Shown here: piece after piece, positions 43,225-45,794 of the stretch
How positions within the stretch are numbered: the stretch's first letter is position 1
Layout: each line of letters starts with the position of its first letter
Source: Pseudomarimonas arenosa
GTDB lineage: Bacteria; Pseudomonadota; Gammaproteobacteria; Xanthomonadales; Xanthomonadaceae
DNA: 45,794 nucleotides
Assembly (NCBI RefSeq): GCF_014841215.1
Contig: NZ_JACYTR010000035.1
Location: 1 to 45,794, forward strand
Direction: 5' to 3'
Translations under genes and position numbers: made by a program
Notes under the pieces: generated by a model
Databases searched by the model: none
Told to the model about the DNA's origin: nothing
What the model saw: the letters and a program-made list of their open reading frames with translations, nothing else

Positions 43225-45333
43225 ATGAACTGGATCGAGCGCTTGTCATTGGCTGCCCGACTCTACTTGCTGTTGGCGATGCTGCTACTTGCAATGGCCC
43301 TGGTCGGCATCTTTGCATTGCGCGGCATGGCGGCCAGCAATGCCAGCATGGAAGCGGTCTACACGCAACGCTTGCTGCCCTTGAAGTTACTGCGTCAGGC
43401 GTCTGAGGCCTATAGCATCAAGGTGGCGCGCGCCGCGGTGGATGCCGCGATGGGTAACATCTATCCCAGCGATGCGATTGAAAAGATCAATGCGGCCAGC
43501 GCCGAGTCGCGCCAGCTGTGGGAGACTTTTCGGCGCGATGTCGAGATATCCGACAAGGAGGAAGGGGAGTGGATCGAGCAGGCCGGTCGAGACCTCGACA
43601 AGGCTGCTGAAAGCCTCAAGCGACTGCTGCAGTATCTGGCTGCCGAAGACGGCGACAAGATCAACGAGTTCGTCATGCTCGAACTTAATCCATCGTTGGG
43701 GCCGCTGACCGAGACCTTTGATTTTCTGATCGACTACGAGCTGAAGCTGGCCGAGAGTCAATACCAGCAGGCCCAGGCAGACTACATCGGGGTACGCAAT
43801 CTGTCGTTGACCATCATGTTGGCCGGTATGGTCGCAGGCCTGCTGTTCGCGGTCTGGTTGGTGCGCGGGCTGATGCGACAGCTGGGCGCTGATCCGTCCA
43901 ATGTGGTGCCGATTGCACGCCGCATTGCGGCCGGTGACGTCGACTTCCGGATCGAGGTGGCCAACGGTGATCGAAGTAGCTTGCTGGCGGCGATGGCGGA
44001 AATGCAGTTGGTACTGCAGCGTATCGTCGCCGATATCCAGAGCTGTATGGATGCCGCTGGCCGAGGTGACTTCAGCCGCAGCATCGATGCCGCGGCGCAT
44101 CGCGGCTTTGCCCAGTCGATTGCCAACGCACTTAACGAATTGATGCGAGTCACCGACGAGGGATTGCGCGATATTCAGCGAGTGGCGCATGCATTGGCAG
44201 CGGGCGACCTGAGTCAGACCATCACGCAGAACTATCCCGGTGTGTTTGGTCAGACCGGCGAAGGCGTGAATGGCACGGTCGCTTCGCTGCGCAGCGTGGT
44301 GAGCGAGATCGATGGCCTGGTCACCGCGGCTGCCAACAGTGGTGATTTCAGCGTGCGTATGGATCTGGCTGGCAAGCAGGGTTTCAGCCTGCGTCTGGCC
44401 GAGCTACTGAACCGTCTTGCCGAGGTCACCCACACCGGTCTGAGTGACATCCTGCGGGTCAGCCAGAGCATGGCCGACGGCGACCTGACCCAGCAGATCA
44501 CGCGCGACTATCCCGGATTGTTCGGCCGTGCCCGCGATGGATTGAACAGTTCAATCGAAGCCCTGGCGGCGATCATCGGCGGTATCCAACAGAGCTGTGA
44601 CACCATTCGCCAGGCCTCGGGCGAAATCGCCGCAGGCAATACCGATCTGTCGGTGCGCACCGAGCAGCAGGCGGCGAATCTGGAGGAAACGGCCTCGTCC
44701 CTGGAGGAGCTGACCTCGACGGTAAAGCAGAATACCGACAATGCGAGGCAAGCGCGGCAACTGGCCGCGGGAGCGACTGATATCGCCAGTCGTGGCGGCA
44801 GTGTGGTCGGTCAGGTGGTGTCCACGATGAGCGATATCTCGGCTTCGTCAACCAAGATTGCCGACATCATTGGGGTGATTGACGGCATCGCGTTTCAGAC
44901 CAACATTCTTGCCTTGAATGCCGCGGTCGAGGCCGCGCGGGCGGGTGAACAGGGCCGCGGTTTTGCAGTGGTGGCATCCGAAGTGCGCTCCCTGGCGCAA
45001 CGTTCAGCCGAAGCGGCCAAGGAGATCAAGTCGCTGATCGTGGAGTCCAGCGACAACGTCAGCAAGGGCGCCAATCTGGTCGGCGATGCCGGTCGTACCA
45101 TGGATGAGATCGTCACGTCGGTGAAGCGTGTCAGTGACCTGATGAGTGAGATCTCGGCGGCCAGCGAAGAGCAGAGCGTTGGTATCGAGCAGGTCAATCA
45201 AACCGTGGTGCAACTCGATCAGGCCACCCAGCAGAATGCCGCATTGGTGGAAGAAGCCACTGCCGCTGCGCGGGCGTTGGAGGAGCAGGCTGAGCAGTTG
45301 TCCGATGCGGCGAAGAAGTTTCGTCTGGCCTGA
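43225..45333 (+). CDS. Methyl-accepting chemotaxis protein with poly-HAMP-like repeats
   Basis: 702 residues. TM1 (about 10-32), a 4-helix-bundle ligand-binding domain (about 33-190), TM2 (about 190-212) and a HAMP domain. Then follow two tandem repeats of about 92 residues, beginning GDFSRSID (about 281) and GDFSVRMD (about 373), each with AxGDLxQxITxxYPGxFG and (V/L)N(G/S)(T/S) elements, as in poly-HAMP receptors. The MA signalling domain (about 470-702) has the conserved hairpin [20 protein letters not shown] and [19 protein letters not shown]. No C-terminal CheR/CheB pentapeptide. A hairpin and repeats follow. The ligand is unknown. Confidence 0.93.
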   Translation: MNWIERLSLAARLYLLLAMLLLAMALVGIFALRGMAASNASMEAVYTQRLLPLKLLRQASEAYSIKVARAAVDAAMGNIYPSDAIEKINAASAESRQLWETFRRDVEISDKEEGEWIEQAGRDLDKAAESLKRLLQYLAAEDGDKINEFVMLELNPSLGPLTETFDFLIDYELKLAESQYQQAQADYIGVRNLSLTIMLAGMVAGLLFAVWLVRGLMRQLGADPSNVVPIARRIAAGDVDFRIEVANGDRSSLLAAMAEMQLVLQRIVADIQSCMDAAGRGDFSRSIDAAAHRGFAQSIANALNELMRVTDEGLRDIQRVAHALAAGDLSQTITQNYPGVFGQTGEGVNGTVASLRSVVSEIDGLVTAAANSGDFSVRMDLAGKQGFSLRLAELLNRLAEVTHTGLSDILRVSQSMADGDLTQQITRDYPGLFGRARDGLNSSIEALAAIIGGIQQSCDTIRQASGEIAAGNTDLSVRTEQQAANLEETASSLEELTSTVKQNTDNARQARQLAAGATDIASRGGSVVGQVVSTMSDISASSTKIADIIGVIDGIAFQTNILALNAAVEAARAGEQGRGFAVVASEVRSLAQRSAEAAKEIKSLIVESSDNVSKGANLVGDAGRTMDEIVTSVKRVSDLMSEISAASEEQSVGIEQVNQTVVQLDQATQQNAALVEEATAAARALEEQAEQLSDAAKKFRLA

Positions 45334-45355
45334 GCTCGCCGCAAATAGCGTTTTA

Positions 45356-45391
45356 TTGCTCCGGACCAGTGGTTTCAATTGTCCGAAGCAA
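45356..45391 (+). terminator. Stem-loop after the chemoreceptor gene
   Basis: TTGCTCCGGAC and GTCCGAAGCAA pair with one mismatch around a 14-nt loop, 23 bp past the stop. No T-run follows directly; a TTTT precedes it. Possible terminator or mRNA stabiliser. Confidence 0.5.
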
Positions 45392-45409
45392 GTAGGTCAG
45401 CCCATGGAT

Positions 45410-45452
45410 GGGCTCGCGAGCGACGCCGCAGGCGCATTGCAGCCGCGAGCCC
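45410..45452. repeat. GGGCTCGCG inverted repeat with adjoining GCCCATGGATGGGC
   Basis: GGGCTCGCG (45410-45418) and CGCGAGCCC (45444-45452) are exact inverted copies; the palindrome GCCCATGGATGGGC (45400-45413) overlaps the left arm. It resembles CATGGATGGGCTCGCGA-type intergenic elements common in Lysobacterales and related bacteria. Confidence 0.55.
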
Positions 45453-45500
45453 CTGAACTTGAAGTTGAACAGCATGTTCGGACTTCAGGCTTCCGGGGCA

Positions 45501-45671
45501 CTAACCCGGATATTTCATGAGGGGGTGCGGATGATCACCGAGGCAATCGGCGCAAAGGACCTCAGGGCGAATGCTCTGCGTAGCCGCGCAGCGGCCGAAT
45601 GAGGGCCGTGCCAGCGCCGAAAGATCGCGAACACTCTGTTATCTCAACACCATCGGTCGAAACTCTCGCCC
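45501..45671. repeat. Left part of a TIR-bounded small mobile repeat
   Basis: CTAA (45501-45504) then the terminal inverted repeat CCCGGATATTTCATGAGG (45505-45522), perfectly complementary to 102-119. Bases 45601-45671 match 1-71 with one mismatch. After 45671 the two copies differ, so this copy is either longer or interrupted. Joining the two part-copies predicts an intact element of about 215 bp with CTAR flanks. No coding capacity seen within. Confidence 0.7.
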
Positions 45672-45794
45672 TGTTGATTCCCACACTCCAACCGAACAAA
45701 CACCCCGCTTTCGGCCATTTTTCGATCGTCGTCGTCAACCGTCGTTGCGACGGTAATTCGGTAAGCGGAATTTCCCAGGAAAACGCTGCGGGTT

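Larger units (their letters stand above)
45334..45794. other. 461-bp gene-free 3' end with stem-loops and a mobile repeat
   Basis: After the chemoreceptor: a stem-loop (45356-45391), the GCCCATGGATGGGC palindrome (45400-45413) merging into a GGGCTCGCG/CGCGAGCCC inverted repeat (45410-45452), then the left part of the TIR element (45501-45671). Beyond 45672 the sequence differs from the left-edge copy. The region after 45672 to the end shows nothing recognisable; it might be the beginning of a longer element cut off by the window. Confidence 0.6.

Noticed and set aside
45531-45602. Tiny open frame beginning MITEAIG inside the right-edge repeat
   Set aside because: It lies inside the mobile repeat, has no ribosome-binding site of note and ends after 23 codons; no evidence that it is translated.

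Overview
This window is GC-rich, densely coding chromosomal DNA of a gammaproteobacterium, most likely a member of the Lysobacterales (Xanthomonadales; Rhodanobacteraceae/Lysobacteraceae-like). The grounds are a PilH-type regulator, a DUF6116 small membrane protein, a sucA-sucB-lpd cluster, an M14 peptidase with the C-terminal modules I associate with secreted proteins of this order, and interspersed repeats of the GGGATTCGGGATTCG and GTAGGGTGGGC types. No rRNA, tRNA, CRISPR array, prophage or complete insertion sequence was seen.

Layout. 1-6.4 kb: a minus-strand lipid-hydrolase operon (tesA, a DUF1569 gene, pldA), divergent from a YbbA/YbbP-type ABC transporter and followed by a diheme cytochrome. 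6.5-10.9 kb: a cold-shock gene with a strong terminator, a secreted beta-helix-like protein, a cytochrome/SRPBCC pair, tcdA, and a DUF6116-tatD pair. 11-15.5 kb: glutaryl-CoA dehydrogenase, a fused alpha-beta 2-oxoacid dehydrogenase E1 and an adenylate cyclase-FHA protein. 15.7-20.6 kb: a translationally coupled pair encoding a secreted helical-repeat protein and a 1253-residue zinc carboxypeptidase. 20.7-22.2 kb: pilH-like and acuI/yhdH-like genes. 22.6-28.4 kb: the 2-oxoglutarate dehydrogenase complex (sucA, sucB, lpd). 28.6-33.3 kb: GNAT-DUF7931, roxA (ribosomal protein uL16 arginine hydroxylase), purB and two small cytochromes c. 33.6-45.3 kb: an efflux operon with one adaptor and two RND permeases under a palindrome-covered promoter, an OprO/P-type porin, an 8-cysteine secreted protein and a poly-HAMP chemoreceptor.

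Most of the window is core metabolism and envelope biology. The least ordinary signals are: (i) a small mobile repeat with 18-bp terminal inverted repeats flanked by CTAA/CTAG, present at both window edges and in a shortened form at 22.5 kb, whose internal part gives a 71-bp direct repeat 45.6 kb apart; (ii) a self-contained repressor/promoter module in front of the RND operon; (iii) the secreted peptidase/helical-repeat pair; (iv) an RND permease with an enlarged, hydrophobic central loop; and (v) a TesA-PldA operon that could carry out stepwise phospholipid deacylation. I did not find a clear-cut novel defence or mobile system.
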